Origin: Epilithonimonas lactis
GTDB taxonomy: Bacteria; Bacteroidota; Bacteroidia; Flavobacteriales; Weeksellaceae
Direction: 5' to 3'
NCBI RefSeq assembly: GCF_900110605.1
Contig: NZ_FOFI01000001.1
Coordinates: forward strand, 992,001-1,056,000
Length of the DNA stretch: 64,000 nucleotides
How positions within the stretch are numbered: the stretch's first letter is position 1; each line of letters opens with the position of its first letter. The notes under the pieces are model-generated. The model did no database searches and had not been told where the DNA came from. It saw nothing but the letters and a program-made list of their open reading frames with translations. Positions 34,618 through 43,671 of this stretch are shown here, piece after piece. The translations under genes were made by a program, and so were the position numbers.

Positions 34618-35886
34618 TTATACTGTTTCCGTTTTCGGAAGTTTATATTTTTTAGAAATGATCATAATTACCGCACCGGCAATCATAAACGGAATACTCA
34701 AGATCTGACCGGTATTAAGTCCAGCAAACGAAATGAACTCGTCGCCTTGTGGCTCTTTAAGGAATTCTACAAAGAATCTGATGGCCCAAAGAATAATGAA
34801 AAATAAGCCGAACAACCAACCTTGCTGATATTTCTTATCGGTTTTTCTGTACAAGAACCAAAGCAAAAAGAACAGGCAAACATATCCAAAAGCCTCAAAC
34901 AATTGCGTTGGGTATCTCGGGATTGTCACGCCATATTCAGAACTTTGTTGAGGAAAAAGGATTGCAAATGGCGAAGACGGATCAACTTGCTTCCCAATGA
35001 TCTCGGAGTTGAAGAAGTTTCCCATTCTCACAAAAGCACCGCCAGAAGCCACCACTATTCCAATTCTGTCATACACCCAAAGTGGATTTTTCTTGATGAT
35101 CTTGTAACTGTAATATAAAGTTGTCGCAATCACCATTATCGCTGCGCCATGACTTGCCAATCCGGAAAATCCTGTGAAATGTAATCCGCCTCGCGTGCTG
35201 ATCGGCAAAAAGACGCTCAAGAAATCTTCCTTGAAAAGCTCGGGCTGATAAAAGATCACGTGTCCAAGTCTCGCTCCCAAGATGGTTCCTATCAAGGTCC
35301 AAGTGAAAAATGGCTCCAGATATTTCTCATCCACACCATCGATCTTGAAGATCTTTGCCATGATAAAATAGCCCAATCCAAAAGCCAAGATAAACATCAA
35401 ACTATAGAAATGAAGCATTACTGGACCCAACTTGATTCCCTTCACTGGATCCCAAATTTTAAAACTTGTTTCCAGTTCTACAGTATCAGTTGGTTTGATG
35501 ACTCTATTCGATTTCAAAAGATATTTGAAGTTCTCAATATTCTTCTGCTCCAAAGTAGCGTCCAAAGGTTTGAAATCTTCATCCAAAAATTGGAAATTAA
35601 AAGCTTTATATTTCAAAAGGATATTTTGGATAGAACCCAATTGTTCCGCCGATTCAGCCTTCACATTATCTTCATTCAGGATCACCAATTCGTTGGGAAC
35701 ATTTCGCGACGCCTCGTCATAGAAAAGCGTCGTATTTTGTGTTGCGAAGATCTTGACTGCAATTTTTTCCTTATTATTGATCTTCAAAGTTCCGTCAGAA
35801 AGGTCATTTGTGGTACTTTGTGAAGAGACCATTTGGAAAATTCCTGCAAAAAGGATCAAATAAATTCTTAAAAAAAAGTTGTTCAT
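34618..35886 (-). CDS. lgt: Prolipoprotein diacylglyceryl transferase with N-terminal extension
   Basis: Transfers diacylglycerol to the lipobox cysteine of prolipoproteins in the inner membrane. The Lgt core (about residues 145-415) has GARLGHVIFYQ, GLASHGA with the catalytic histidine, the signature RMGNFFNSE and PRYPTQLFEA. The 422-aa total is about 130-150 residues longer than usual Lgt. The surplus is an N-terminal signal-like segment (1-23) plus a roughly 120-residue soluble region rich in D/E/N that should face the periplasm. Its role is unknown. It is followed by a terminator and preceded 12 bp upstream by yidD. Confidence 0.93.
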   Translation of the reverse strand: MNNFFLRIYLILFAGIFQMVSSQSTTNDLSDGTLKINNKEKIAVKIFATQNTTLFYDEASRNVPNELVILNEDNVKAESAEQLGSIQNILLKYKAFNFQFLDEDFKPLDATLEQKNIENFKYLLKSNRVIKPTDTVELETSFKIWDPVKGIKLGPVMLHFYSLMFILAFGLGYFIMAKIFKIDGVDEKYLEPFFTWTLIGTILGARLGHVIFYQPELFKEDFLSVFLPISTRGGLHFTGFSGLASHGAAIMVIATTLYYSYKIIKKNPLWVYDRIGIVVASGGAFVRMGNFFNSEIIGKQVDPSSPFAILFPQQSSEYGVTIPRYPTQLFEAFGYVCLFFLLWFLYRKTDKKYQQGWLFGLFFIILWAIRFFVEFLKEPQGDEFISFAGLNTGQILSIPFMIAGAVIMIISKKYKLPKTETV

Positions 35887-35898
35887 TGATAGTTTATT

Positions 35899-36135
35899 TT
35901 AATATTTTTTTGGTGGCACCGGATCATAACCTTCGCCTCCCCAAGGATGGCAGCTTGCAATCCTTTTCATCGCCAGCCAGCTCCCTTTCAGCAGTCCGTG
36001 GACCTTCAGCGCTTCCAAAGTGTAGTGCGAACAGGTCGGCTCGTATCTGCAATTCTTCCCCAGAAAAGGCGAGATAGCGAATTGATAGAACTTTATCAAA
36101 ACCACGAACGGAAATGTGAGCACTTTGTTCAGCAT
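35899..36135 (-). CDS. yidD: Membrane-protein insertion efficiency factor
   Basis: Small amphipathic inner-membrane protein of 78 aa that assists YidC-dependent insertion. The family core is complete: [25 protein letters not shown] with the conserved cysteines, and the [12 protein letters not shown] tail. It lies 12 bp ahead of lgt, so the two probably share a transcript. A -7 element sits 14 bp upstream of its ATG. Confidence 0.95.
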   Translation of the reverse strand: MLNKVLTFPFVVLIKFYQFAISPFLGKNCRYEPTCSHYTLEALKVHGLLKGSWLAMKRIASCHPWGGEGYDPVPPKKY

Positions 36136-36149
36136 AATTTTAAGCTATG

Positions 36150-36157
36150 CAAAAATA
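36150..36157 (-). promoter_or_regulatory. Candidate -7 element, yidD-lgt
   Basis: On the minus strand TATTTTTG matches TAnnTTTG, about 14 bp before the yidD ATG. No clear -33 TTG was found at the right spacing. Confidence 0.4.
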
Positions 36158-36448
36158 GCAGAAAAATCAAAACAGAACGGAATTAACGCAATTAATAATC
36201 ATTTTTATGGCAGCTTTATCCGTCCTCCGTTCCCAATCTTTTTTGCCTGGCTTTTCCCAGCTACAAAAAAGGATTTCCACTCAGGCCGGGCTGCAGATTT
36301 CAGGGTTAGTTCACATTTAGTCGATAATGTTACACTTAAGGTTTCTATTATTAACCCAATTTAAACAATAGTTTAATTTAATCTTACCATTCGACATTTT
36401 AAATCCCCAAAACTTGAATTTCTATTTTAAAAACAAGACTTTTGCAAA
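36158..36448. other. Intergenic region with structured repeat copy B
   Basis: The gap between divergent yidD and the MFS gene holds repeat copy B at 36209-36294. The rest is AT-rich with no further structure that I can support. Confidence 0.6.
36209..36294 (+). repeat. Structured dispersed repeat, copy B
   Basis: Begins GGCAGC and ends GGGCTGC, with matching ends GCAGC/GCTGC. AATCTTTTTTG pairs with CAAAAAAGGATT (one bulge) around a CTGG/CCAG hairpin, then TTCCACTCAGGCCGGGCTGC. The stem closes with ATC/GAT where copies A and D have GCT/AGC, a compensatory change. Confidence 0.75.
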
Positions 36449-37600
36449 ATGGATAAGAGAATATTTCCGCTGGCTTTGGGCGGTTTGGCAATCGGGACTA
36501 CAGAATTTGTGATTATGGGACTTTTGCCCGACGTTGCACACTCGCTGAAGATCTCTATTCCACAGGCTGGCCATCTTATTTCCGCTTATGCCGCTGGAGT
36601 TGTGGTTGGTGCACCGATCTTGGTAGCTTACGCAGCGAAGTTTCCACCCAAAAGAATTCTCATCTTCCTGATGATCGCCTTCACCTTGTTCAACGGATTG
36701 TCCGCTTTGGTCAGCGATTATTACACCATGATGGCGGTAAGATTTATGTCTGGACTTCCACACGGCGCATTTTTCGGCGTTGGAGCGGTTGTTTCTTCCC
36801 GATTGGCAAAGCCTGGAAAACAGGCACAAAGTATTGCCATGATGTTCACGGGATTGACGGTTGCCAATCTGGCAATGGTTCCATTCGTAACTTGGCTCGG
36901 ACATCAGCTGAGTTGGCGATATGCGTTCGGCGTTGTCGCTTTGATCGGACTTCTCACCTTGGTTTTCCTCAAATTCCTCCTTCCTTACATGGATAGTCTG
37001 CGAACCACAACGCTCAAAGACGAACTGGAATTTTTTAAAACCCAAAAATCCTGGCACATCATTGCAATCACAGCCATTGGTTTTGGAGGATTGTTTGCAT
37101 GGTTCAGCTACATCACACCTTTGATGACCAATGTTTCAAAGTTTCCGACAGATTTCATTGCCTATATCATGATTCTAGCTGGGGCTGGGATGGTCATTGG
37201 CAATTTCCTTGGAGCGATCATGGCAGATAAAATGCGTCCCGCTTTGGCTGCAGCAATTCTTTTGTCCGCAATGATTCTGGCGTTGGTTGGTGTTTTCTTT
37301 TTCTCGGAAAATAAGATTGCCTCTTTAATATTGACTTTCGTTTGTGGTGTTTTGTCCATGGCAGTTGGAACGCCGGTCAATATTATCATGCTTCGTTCGG
37401 CCAGAAATTCTGAGATGATGGCAGCAGCTTTTATGCAGGCAGCTTTCAATGTCGGTAATTCAATTGGAGCGTTTTTCGGAGGATTGCCTTTGGAGTTTGG
37501 ATTGAGTTACAATTATCCATCGTTGGTCGGTGCTGGATTGGCTATGACAGGTTTTATACTTTGTCTGACGTTTATTAGAAAGTACAAACCAGTCATTTAA
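36449..37600 (+). CDS. MFS transporter (AraJ-like efflux family)
   Basis: The 383-aa protein has 12 predicted membrane helices and the drug/arabinose-efflux signatures: ALGGLAIGTTEFVIMGLLPD at the first helix (about residues 8-27), and MAVRFMSGLPHGAFFGVGAVV in the fourth to fifth region. It would act as an inner-membrane exporter. Substrate unknown. It is monocistronic and convergent with the AlkB-like gene. Confidence 0.85.
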   Translation: MDKRIFPLALGGLAIGTTEFVIMGLLPDVAHSLKISIPQAGHLISAYAAGVVVGAPILVAYAAKFPPKRILIFLMIAFTLFNGLSALVSDYYTMMAVRFMSGLPHGAFFGVGAVVSSRLAKPGKQAQSIAMMFTGLTVANLAMVPFVTWLGHQLSWRYAFGVVALIGLLTLVFLKFLLPYMDSLRTTTLKDELEFFKTQKSWHIIAITAIGFGGLFAWFSYITPLMTNVSKFPTDFIAYIMILAGAGMVIGNFLGAIMADKMRPALAAAILLSAMILALVGVFFFSENKIASLILTFVCGVLSMAVGTPVNIIMLRSARNSEMMAAAFMQAAFNVGNSIGAFFGGLPLEFGLSYNYPSLVGAGLAMTGFILCLTFIRKYKPVI

Positions 37601-37613
37601 TATTAAAAATTCC

Positions 37614-37630
37614 TCCCTTTAGGGTTGGGT
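37614..37630 (+). repeat. CTCCCTTTAGGGTTGGG repeat copy
   Basis: Matches the core of the hairpin at 8757-8794 on the opposite strand. It lies in the gap between two convergent genes and contains the CCCTTTAGGG palindrome. Confidence 0.5.
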
Positions 37631-37638
37631 AAATAATT

Positions 37639-38256
37639 TTAATTTTTTGATTTATCGATTGTCCGGAAAGTCAGGCTAATTCTCGGTTTAATGATTCTCG
37701 TGGTCGTTGGCAATCGGTGAAGCCAGAATTTTTGGGTTGTGTCTTTCATCATCAAAAGACTTCCGTTTTCCAAGATCAAAGAAACCAATTCTTTCGTGGT
37801 TTTATGTTTGAAATTGAATTTGCGTTCAGCTCCAAAACTGACCGAACTGATTGCACCATTTTCCTTCAGATCCTTTTCACCATCGCTGTGATAGGCCATT
37901 CCTTCCGAGCCGTCGTGGTAAAGATTTAACAGACAAGAATTAAAACTTTCGCCACTTACAGATTCTATTTTTTCTTTGATTTCCAATAATGTTTTATTCC
38001 AGGTCAAAGCGGTTTTTGTTCTTCCAGAATAAGTGTAACTGAATGGCTCGTTTCCGTACCACGCGACTTTTCGTTTGGTCTCGATGAGTTTTCCGAAGAT
38101 GATGGCTTCATCACTTTTCCATTCGATCTCGGTCATTAATTTTTGAAAATAATCGTTCGCTTCTTCCTCAGAAAATACTTTTCCGTAGTAAGAAGTCACG
38201 CCGTCGTAAGGCAGGATGTTTTCTATTAATTCAAATTGGTCGTTGAAAAGGCTCAT
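37639..38256 (-). CDS. AlkB-like 2OG-Fe(II) dioxygenase
   Basis: Oxidative demethylase of alkylated nucleic acid, 205 aa, close in size to the ALKBH2/3-type AlkB homologues. The iron ligands are HSD (YHSDGEKDL, about residues 117-125) and the histidine in FWLHRLP. The 2-oxoglutarate arginine is in RISLTFR near the C-terminus. YSGRTKTALTW is a substrate-loop region. Its ATG overlaps the stop of the upstream SnoaL-like gene by one base (TAATG), so they are co-translated. Confidence 0.88.
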   Translation of the reverse strand: MSLFNDQFELIENILPYDGVTSYYGKVFSEEEANDYFQKLMTEIEWKSDEAIIFGKLIETKRKVAWYGNEPFSYTYSGRTKTALTWNKTLLEIKEKIESVSGESFNSCLLNLYHDGSEGMAYHSDGEKDLKENGAISSVSFGAERKFNFKHKTTKELVSLILENGSLLMMKDTTQKFWLHRLPTTTRIIKPRISLTFRTIDKSKN

Positions 38257-38708
38257 TATTTAGTTTCGTCAAAATTATTATAATAAGTGAGATCTTTGGT
38301 GATTTTTCCATTCTCAATTTTGAAAATTGTACAAATTGCCAACTCAAATTCCGATTTGTCTGGCGTTGTTCCTGTGGAAACAAATTCTACGATGAAATGA
38401 TCACCAGACGGATAGATATGTGTGATCTCATCTTTAATATCCGGACAGATCTGACCTAACTGTGAATATCTTTTAATAAATTCTGCTTTGCTTTGTTTAA
38501 CGAGTTTTTGACCTAACGATGGATCACGGAACTCTGCATTTTCAACATAAAGTTCCGAAAGTTCTTTCCATTTGTGCTCATTGAACAGTTTGAAATAATT
38601 TTCAATCAATTTTTCATTCTCAGCTTGAATCTTGTCATTCGAATCACTGCAAGAAATCAACATCGAACAGAAAATAATTCCCGAAATTAGAATTTTGATG
38701 GCTTTCAT
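38256..38708 (-). CDS. SnoaL-like (NTF2-fold) lipoprotein
   Basis: The 150-aa product has a lipoprotein signal (SMLISCSDS, Cys at about residue 20) and a C-terminal NTF2/SnoaL-like cone domain with NYFKLFNEHKWKELSELY, then a final KDLTYYNNFDE. Such proteins act as polyketide cyclase-like or uncharacterised envelope factors. Its role next to a DNA-repair oxygenase is unclear, and the pairing may only reflect a shared promoter. Confidence 0.75.
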   Translation of the reverse strand: MKAIKILISGIIFCSMLISCSDSNDKIQAENEKLIENYFKLFNEHKWKELSELYVENAEFRDPSLGQKLVKQSKAEFIKRYSQLGQICPDIKDEITHIYPSGDHFIVEFVSTGTTPDKSEFELAICTIFKIENGKITKDLTYYNNFDETK

Positions 38709-38807
38709 TTGATCTGGTTTAAAGTTCTAAAATACAATTAACTTTTGAATTAATGATTATTGACAAAGTTTCGCCGTCCAAATTTTCTGTCCTTATTCTA
38801 TAATCCT

Positions 38808-38815
38808 TATTTTTG
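38808..38815 (+). promoter_or_regulatory. Candidate -7 element, hisS
   Basis: TATTTTTG matches TAnnTTTG, 40 bp before the hisS ATG. It sits just before the word-repeat spacer. Confidence 0.4.
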
Positions 38816-38855
38816 CAGTCGATTATCATTTATCAATCATCATTTATCTATTATA
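38816..38855 (+). repeat. Word-repeat spacer before hisS
   Basis: ATTATCATTTATCAATC and ATCATTTATCTATTATA are imperfect repeats of the same words used between grpE and dnaJ. They end at the hisS ATG. Confidence 0.5.
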
Positions 38856-40211
38856 ATGAAGCCAAGCTTAGCAAAAGGAACGAGAGATTTTACAGCGAAA
38901 GAAGTTTCCAGAAGAAAATACATCATCAATGTTTTACAGAATAATTTCGAACTGTTCGGATTCCAGCCTTTGGAAACGCCAAGTTTCGAAAACCTTTCTA
39001 CATTGACGGGGAAATATGGTGAAGAAGGTGATAGATTGATCTTTAAAATCCTGAATTCCGGCGATTACGCTTCAAAAACAAATGATGAAGATTGGGGCAC
39101 TAAAAATTCTCAAAAACTGATTTCTCAAATCTCAGAAAAAGCGCTTCGCTACGACCTTACGGTTCCGTTTGCAAGATTTGTTGCAATGAATCAAGGGCAA
39201 TTGGCTTTTCCTTACAAACGTTATCAGATCCAGCCAGTTTGGCGCGCCGATCGTCCTCAGAAAGGGAGATTCAGAGAGTTTTACCAGTGCGATGCGGATG
39301 TTGTGGGAAGTACGAGTCTTTGGCAGGAAGTAGAGTTGTTGCAATTGTATTTCAAATCGTTCAATAACTTAAATTTAGCGGTTTCCGTTCATATCAATAA
39401 TAGAAAGATCCTTTCCGGAATTGCAGAATATGCAGGAATTGCAGACCAGTTGATTGACTTCACCGTTGCGCTTGATAAATTAGATAAAATCGGAAAAGAT
39501 GGCGTGACGAAAGAAATGCTGGAAAAAGGGATTTCTGAAGAAGCAATCTCAAAATTGGATTTTCTTTTTAATCAAACCAATGATGCACTAGAAAATCTAT
39601 CAAACCTAAAAGAAAAATTCACAGGCAACGAAACTGGTCTAAAAGGTGTTGAAGAATTGGAATTTGTCATCAAAAATGCTTTAGAACTTGGAATCAATTC
39701 TGAAGATCTGGTTTTTGACATCACCCTTGCCAGAGGTTTGGATTATTACACAGGCGCTATTTTCGAAGTGAAAGCGAAAGATGTCGCAATGGGATCCATC
39801 GGCGGTGGCGGACGTTATGATAACCTTACTGAGGTTTTCGGTGTGAAAGATGTTCCTGGAATCGGGATTTCTTTTGGACTCGACAGAATCTATCTTGTGA
39901 TGGAGGAATTAGGAATTTTCCCAGAAGATTCCGATGTCAAAGTGAAATATCTTTTCGCAAATTACGGCGAAACGGAATCCATCGAAGCTTTGAAGTTAAT
40001 TTCGAAATTAAGAGCAAAAAACATCTCCGCAGAACTCTATCCTGAAGCTTCAAAACTAAAAAAACAATTTACTTACGCTGAGAAAAAAGGTATCGAAAAT
40101 CTGGTTTTCCTGGGCGAGCAAGAGATCAAAGACGGAAATGTTACCATCAAAGATCTGCAGGCTGGCGAGCAACAAACCTTGACAATCGAAGCATTTTTAG
40201 ACTTGATCTAA
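38856..40211 (+). CDS. hisS: Histidyl-tRNA synthetase
   Basis: Charges tRNA(His). The 451-aa class II synthetase has motif 1 near GTRDF (about residues 8-12), motif 2 in [20 protein letters not shown] (about 125-145), the histidine-binding [13 protein letters not shown], and motif 3 GISFGLDR followed by the anticodon-binding domain. The frame remains open 96 bp upstream, but the ATG at 38856 gives the family length. It overlaps the convergent AraC-type regulator by 4 bp. Confidence 0.96.
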   Translation: MKPSLAKGTRDFTAKEVSRRKYIINVLQNNFELFGFQPLETPSFENLSTLTGKYGEEGDRLIFKILNSGDYASKTNDEDWGTKNSQKLISQISEKALRYDLTVPFARFVAMNQGQLAFPYKRYQIQPVWRADRPQKGRFREFYQCDADVVGSTSLWQEVELLQLYFKSFNNLNLAVSVHINNRKILSGIAEYAGIADQLIDFTVALDKLDKIGKDGVTKEMLEKGISEEAISKLDFLFNQTNDALENLSNLKEKFTGNETGLKGVEELEFVIKNALELGINSEDLVFDITLARGLDYYTGAIFEVKAKDVAMGSIGGGGRYDNLTEVFGVKDVPGIGISFGLDRIYLVMEELGIFPEDSDVKVKYLFANYGETESIEALKLISKLRAKNISAELYPEASKLKKQFTYAEKKGIENLVFLGEQEIKDGNVTIKDLQAGEQQTLTIEAFLDLI

Positions 40212-41974
40212 TTATCAGAAAACAAACCACGGATATTTCCAATGGAGGAAGAATGGGAATCGGGATTTTCTATTTCCTTCTTTCTTTTTCTAATGAAATC
40301 GGTCGGTCGGATGCCATTGATCTCATGGAAAAGGTCAGAGAAATTCTGTCTCGATGCAATACCACATTCCTTTGCCAGACTATCGATCGTATAATTGAGG
40401 TAGATGCTCTTTTCGAACAATAGTTTTGTGATGTACCGGATTCGGAGATCGCCCAAATATCGATTGAAATTCATCCCTTTTTGCTCATTGATGACATTGG
40501 AAAGATAGTTGGAATTGGTATCAAACTGCACGGCTAACTTCTGGATGGTAAGGCCTTTTTGGGTAAATTGGGTTTTATCCTCGAATTTTTTTAGCTTATG
40601 CAAAAGGTCATTTCTGATCGCTTCAGTAATGTGTGTTTTTTTGTCGTCACTTATCTCTGTAGGCTGCGCTGCTTGTGAAGCAACATTGCTGTTGGTTTCG
40701 TAACTGTGAGATTTCAACTTCTCCTGTAAGGCAAGATATTGGCCAAGCGTGCTCTTTTCTTTCTTGTGTCTTTTCAATAATATATAGGAGAGAATTCCTG
40801 CAGTGATCACCAAAAATGCAATTACAAAGAAACCCCAAGTATTGGCTGTCTGCAGTTTTCCTTTTTCTTCCATCAAAGTATTGGTGTCGTACTCTCTATG
40901 GATCTTCGAGGATAGATAGGCAAAATCTCTAGAAATAATGCTGTCTGCTTTTAGAAGTTGAGTAGTGTAGTAGAGCTGCTGTTCCTTGTTTTTTTGAGTT
41001 TTATAATGGTTGATGAGGAACTCGTAGTTTTCACGTAGCTCCGGAAGGATGAACTCATGTTTGTTGAAGATTGAATCTATCTTTTTGAAATTGGAGATTG
41101 CTAGATCATCTTTATTAAGTGCTAGATAACTTTTCCCGATGTAAAAATAATCAACAGATATCCATGCGAAATCATCTTTCATAAGTCTCGCAGATTCACC
41201 AAGATCAGTGATTGCGGACTGATATCTATTATTATTAAACTCTGACAGACCTTTCGATTTAAGAAAATAGCTTCGCTCCTGAAGAAAATCCTTATTATTG
41301 AAAGTTTTTAGCAATCCAATATCGATAAGGGAATCTATGCTTTTCAAATCTCCCATATTTCGATAACAGACAATCATCTGGTGAAGCGTGTTAAGATATC
41401 CTTTCTTGTTATTGAGGGTTTTAAATTGATGCTGGGATGTATCATTAGCCTCGGCTTCAAAGAAGGTAAGACAGTTTTTAAACAGCTCAAGTGCTTCCTC
41501 GTGATAGCCTAGATAGTTTTTAACAACGCCAAGATGATAGTAGATTTTGTATTTCAGATACATGTCATTTGTACTCTTGGCGTATTTGTAGGCCATGATA
41601 TACTCGTCAAGCGCTGGTTTGTATTTTTTAAAATTAGCGTAGTAGATACTTCCTTTTAGAATATAGGCAAAGGATATCCGGTCATCACTGGCAGATTTGT
41701 ATGCAGCATCAAGACAGCTATCTGCATACTGGATTTTTTTATCACGAGATTTTGCATAAAAAACAGCATCCCTGTAGCCTTGGAAAAGTTCCGAATATTT
41801 TTTTTCGTTTTTTGCCTTTTTTATAAATGGATTTAGATTTTCGAAAGCTCTAGCGTCATTCTCGCTGTAGTTTTCATATCTTCTCCTATAATCATCATAG
41901 CTTTTTGGTGTCTTATCCTTAGAATAAATAAGACTGAAAGAAAATGCCAATATGATAAAGAAAAAATTTTTCAT
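40208..41974 (-). CDS. Membrane-anchored TPR-AraC transcriptional regulator
   Basis: The 588-aa product from ATG at 41974 has a signal-like segment (to about residue 20), a periplasmic helical TPR region (about 60-370, with motifs such as [24 protein letters not shown]), one membrane helix (about 385-405, [19 protein letters not shown]) and a cytoplasmic C-terminal AraC domain (about 480-570, ending [17 protein letters not shown]...[11 protein letters not shown]). An ATG 21 bp upstream (41995) is an alternative. The layout suggests an envelope sensor that directly binds DNA. It is divergent from a small lipoprotein gene. Confidence 0.88.
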   Translation of the reverse strand: MKNFFFIILAFSFSLIYSKDKTPKSYDDYRRRYENYSENDARAFENLNPFIKKAKNEKKYSELFQGYRDAVFYAKSRDKKIQYADSCLDAAYKSASDDRISFAYILKGSIYYANFKKYKPALDEYIMAYKYAKSTNDMYLKYKIYYHLGVVKNYLGYHEEALELFKNCLTFFEAEANDTSQHQFKTLNNKKGYLNTLHQMIVCYRNMGDLKSIDSLIDIGLLKTFNNKDFLQERSYFLKSKGLSEFNNNRYQSAITDLGESARLMKDDFAWISVDYFYIGKSYLALNKDDLAISNFKKIDSIFNKHEFILPELRENYEFLINHYKTQKNKEQQLYYTTQLLKADSIISRDFAYLSSKIHREYDTNTLMEEKGKLQTANTWGFFVIAFLVITAGILSYILLKRHKKEKSTLGQYLALQEKLKSHSYETNSNVASQAAQPTEISDDKKTHITEAIRNDLLHKLKKFEDKTQFTQKGLTIQKLAVQFDTNSNYLSNVINEQKGMNFNRYLGDLRIRYITKLLFEKSIYLNYTIDSLAKECGIASRQNFSDLFHEINGIRPTDFIRKRKKEIENPDSHSSSIGNIRGLFSDN

Positions 41975-42003
41975 TGTGATATTTATCTTCGTCATTTGTT
42001 CTG

Positions 42004-42011
42004 CAAAAGTA
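42004..42011 (-). promoter_or_regulatory. Candidate -7 element, TPR-AraC gene
   Basis: On the minus strand TACTTTTG matches TAnnTTTG, about 30 bp before the ATG at 41974. It rules against the in-frame TTG at 42016 as the start. Confidence 0.45.
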
Positions 42012-42259
42012 CACAATAATAAAATATGATTAAGAAATATTTACTCAAAATTGATTATGTTTAATATTACTAAAATTACATATTAAAATGCTTGAATATC
42101 AGAGTTTTAGCTTTGTCTTTATTTGTGAATTAGGACGTGTCGATTTCGTAATAGAGACCACTATTATTTTTATAAATGATAATTTGATTATACTTTCGTC
42201 AAACAATTACGGCACAAATTTTTTAAAATAATAACAAAAAATAATAATAGGTTCCAATT

Positions 42260-42481
42260 ATGAAAAGACTAATCACTATCGCGGCGATTGCAGTTGTATC
42301 ATTAAGTTTTGCATCTTGCAGACAAGATGATGAAGCTACTGTACTTTCAAATAATGAAACTCAAGAGATGTTGAGCAACAGAAAAGTTTTAGGAGACTCT
42401 GTAATAGTGAGTGCAAATGTTGTGAAAAAGGATGCGGCTGTTGATCCAGATCCGCCTTATAAAGATCCTACTAGATGGTAA
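42260..42481 (+). CDS. Small lipoprotein with charged proline-rich tail
   Basis: The 73-aa product begins with a lipoprotein signal (SFASC, Cys at about residue 20). The mature part is only about 54 residues and ends VDPDPPYKDPTRW, proline-rich and closing on a terminal tryptophan. No family was recognised. It is divergent from the TPR-AraC gene across a 278-bp gap and has its own terminator, so it is a single-gene unit. It could be the sensed ligand or a target of the neighbouring regulator, but that is inference. Confidence 0.6.
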   Translation: MKRLITIAAIAVVSLSFASCRQDDEATVLSNNETQEMLSNRKVLGDSVIVSANVVKKDAAVDPDPPYKDPTRW

Positions 42482-42510
42482 AATATTGAAACATTCATTC
42501 TTAATACTAT

Positions 42511-42550
42511 AAACCTTGATCCATTGCAAAATGGATCAAGGTTGTTTTTA
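42511..42550 (+). terminator. Terminator after the small lipoprotein gene
   Basis: AACCTTGATCCATT pairs perfectly with AATGGATCAAGGTT around a 4-nt loop, followed by GTTTTTA. It is an unusually strong hairpin for a 73-codon gene. Confidence 0.9.
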
Positions 42551-42720
42551 CTGTTGTGGTAAAAGCTGAGAATTTGTTTACTTAAAAATGAGATAATGAT
42601 CTATGTCTAAAATATATAACTTGATAGTAATGAAATTGGCAAAGATTATCTTGTCTGTTCTAACCATGTGTTTCGGCGAGGGAATATTTCGTAAAAAGAC
42701 AGATTAAAGAAAAGTTTAGC

Positions 42721-42728
42721 TATTTTTG
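42721..42728 (+). promoter_or_regulatory. Candidate -7 element, cvfB
   Basis: TATTTTTG matches TAnnTTTG, 16 bp before the ATG at 42745. No clear -33 element was found. Confidence 0.35.
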
Positions 42729-42744
42729 CAGCAAATTCAATTCT

Positions 42745-43569
42745 ATGAAACCTGGTCAAATCCAAACTTTAACAATTGCCGAACAAATATCTTCTGGTTT
42801 TATCCTTAAGGATGAGCTTGGTGAAAAAGCATTCATCCAAAAAATATTTGCAGATGAATCCTGGGAAATTGGAAATGAAGTTGACGTATTTGTCTATCAG
42901 GATGATGGCGCATTAAAAGCAACCACCGAAAAAGCAAACGCCCAAGTTGGCGAGTTCGCTGTCATGACCTGCGTACAGAGTCTGCCTACAGGTGCATTCA
43001 TGGATTGGGGAATCATCAAAGATCTCTTCATCCCGTACAAACAACAAAAATCAAAAATTCTTGAAGGGAAACGCTACATCGTCTATGTTTACGAAGACGA
43101 AGCAACAGGTTTGACCACAGGAACTACCAAATTTAAACGCAATCCACAATACGAAGATTTACCTCTGAGACAAGGCGACAAAGTTGACCTGATTATGATG
43201 AACGAATCCGAGTTAGGTTGGAATGTTGTCATCAATAAAGAATATATCGGATTGATCTATGCTTCCGATGTCTTCAAAAAGCTATATCCACTTTCCGAAG
43301 AAACAGGTTACATCAAGACCATTCGTGAGGATGGAAAAATTGATGTAACCCTTCAGCCACAAGGTTTCGAAAACGTGGATGAGTTCAAACAGGCTATTCT
43401 AGATAAGTTGAATGACAATTACGGATTGCTCTATCTTTCTGATAAATCTTCGCCCGAAGAGATCAAAGATGAACTTCAAATGAGCAAAAAGAACTTTAAG
43501 AAAGCCATTGGAAGTCTGTACAAAGATAAGATCATCGAGATCGCTGATGACAGAATAAAACTTCTTTAA
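42745..43569 (+). CDS. cvfB: S1-like RNA-binding protein CvfB
   Basis: The 274-aa protein has the CvfB/YitL layout of three S1-type OB folds and a C-terminal winged helix. FVMTCVQSLPTGAFMDWG, KDLFIPYKQQ, GWNVVINKEYIGLIY and the final ELQMSKKNFKKAIGSLYKDKII are the recognised parts. Such proteins bind RNA and influence gene expression in other bacteria. Its neighbours give no further hint. Confidence 0.88.
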   Translation: MKPGQIQTLTIAEQISSGFILKDELGEKAFIQKIFADESWEIGNEVDVFVYQDDGALKATTEKANAQVGEFAVMTCVQSLPTGAFMDWGIIKDLFIPYKQQKSKILEGKRYIVYVYEDEATGLTTGTTKFKRNPQYEDLPLRQGDKVDLIMMNESELGWNVVINKEYIGLIYASDVFKKLYPLSEETGYIKTIREDGKIDVTLQPQGFENVDEFKQAILDKLNDNYGLLYLSDKSSPEEIKDELQMSKKNFKKAIGSLYKDKIIEIADDRIKLL

Positions 43570-43671
43570 AACTTTTTCGATATTTCAGATGTTTATTGTC
43601 AGTTCTCATAATCTTAATGCAGGATTGACTTTACTTGGACTCGTTTTTGATTCCAAATAGGAAATTCCTTC

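Noticed and set aside
36422-37057. 211-aa minus-strand open frame opposite the MFS gene
   Set aside because: Antisense to the conserved MFS frame. The composition is not protein-like.
38760-38855. N-terminal extension of HisS
   Set aside because: It covers the candidate -7 element and the word-repeat spacer. The ATG at 38856 gives the family length.
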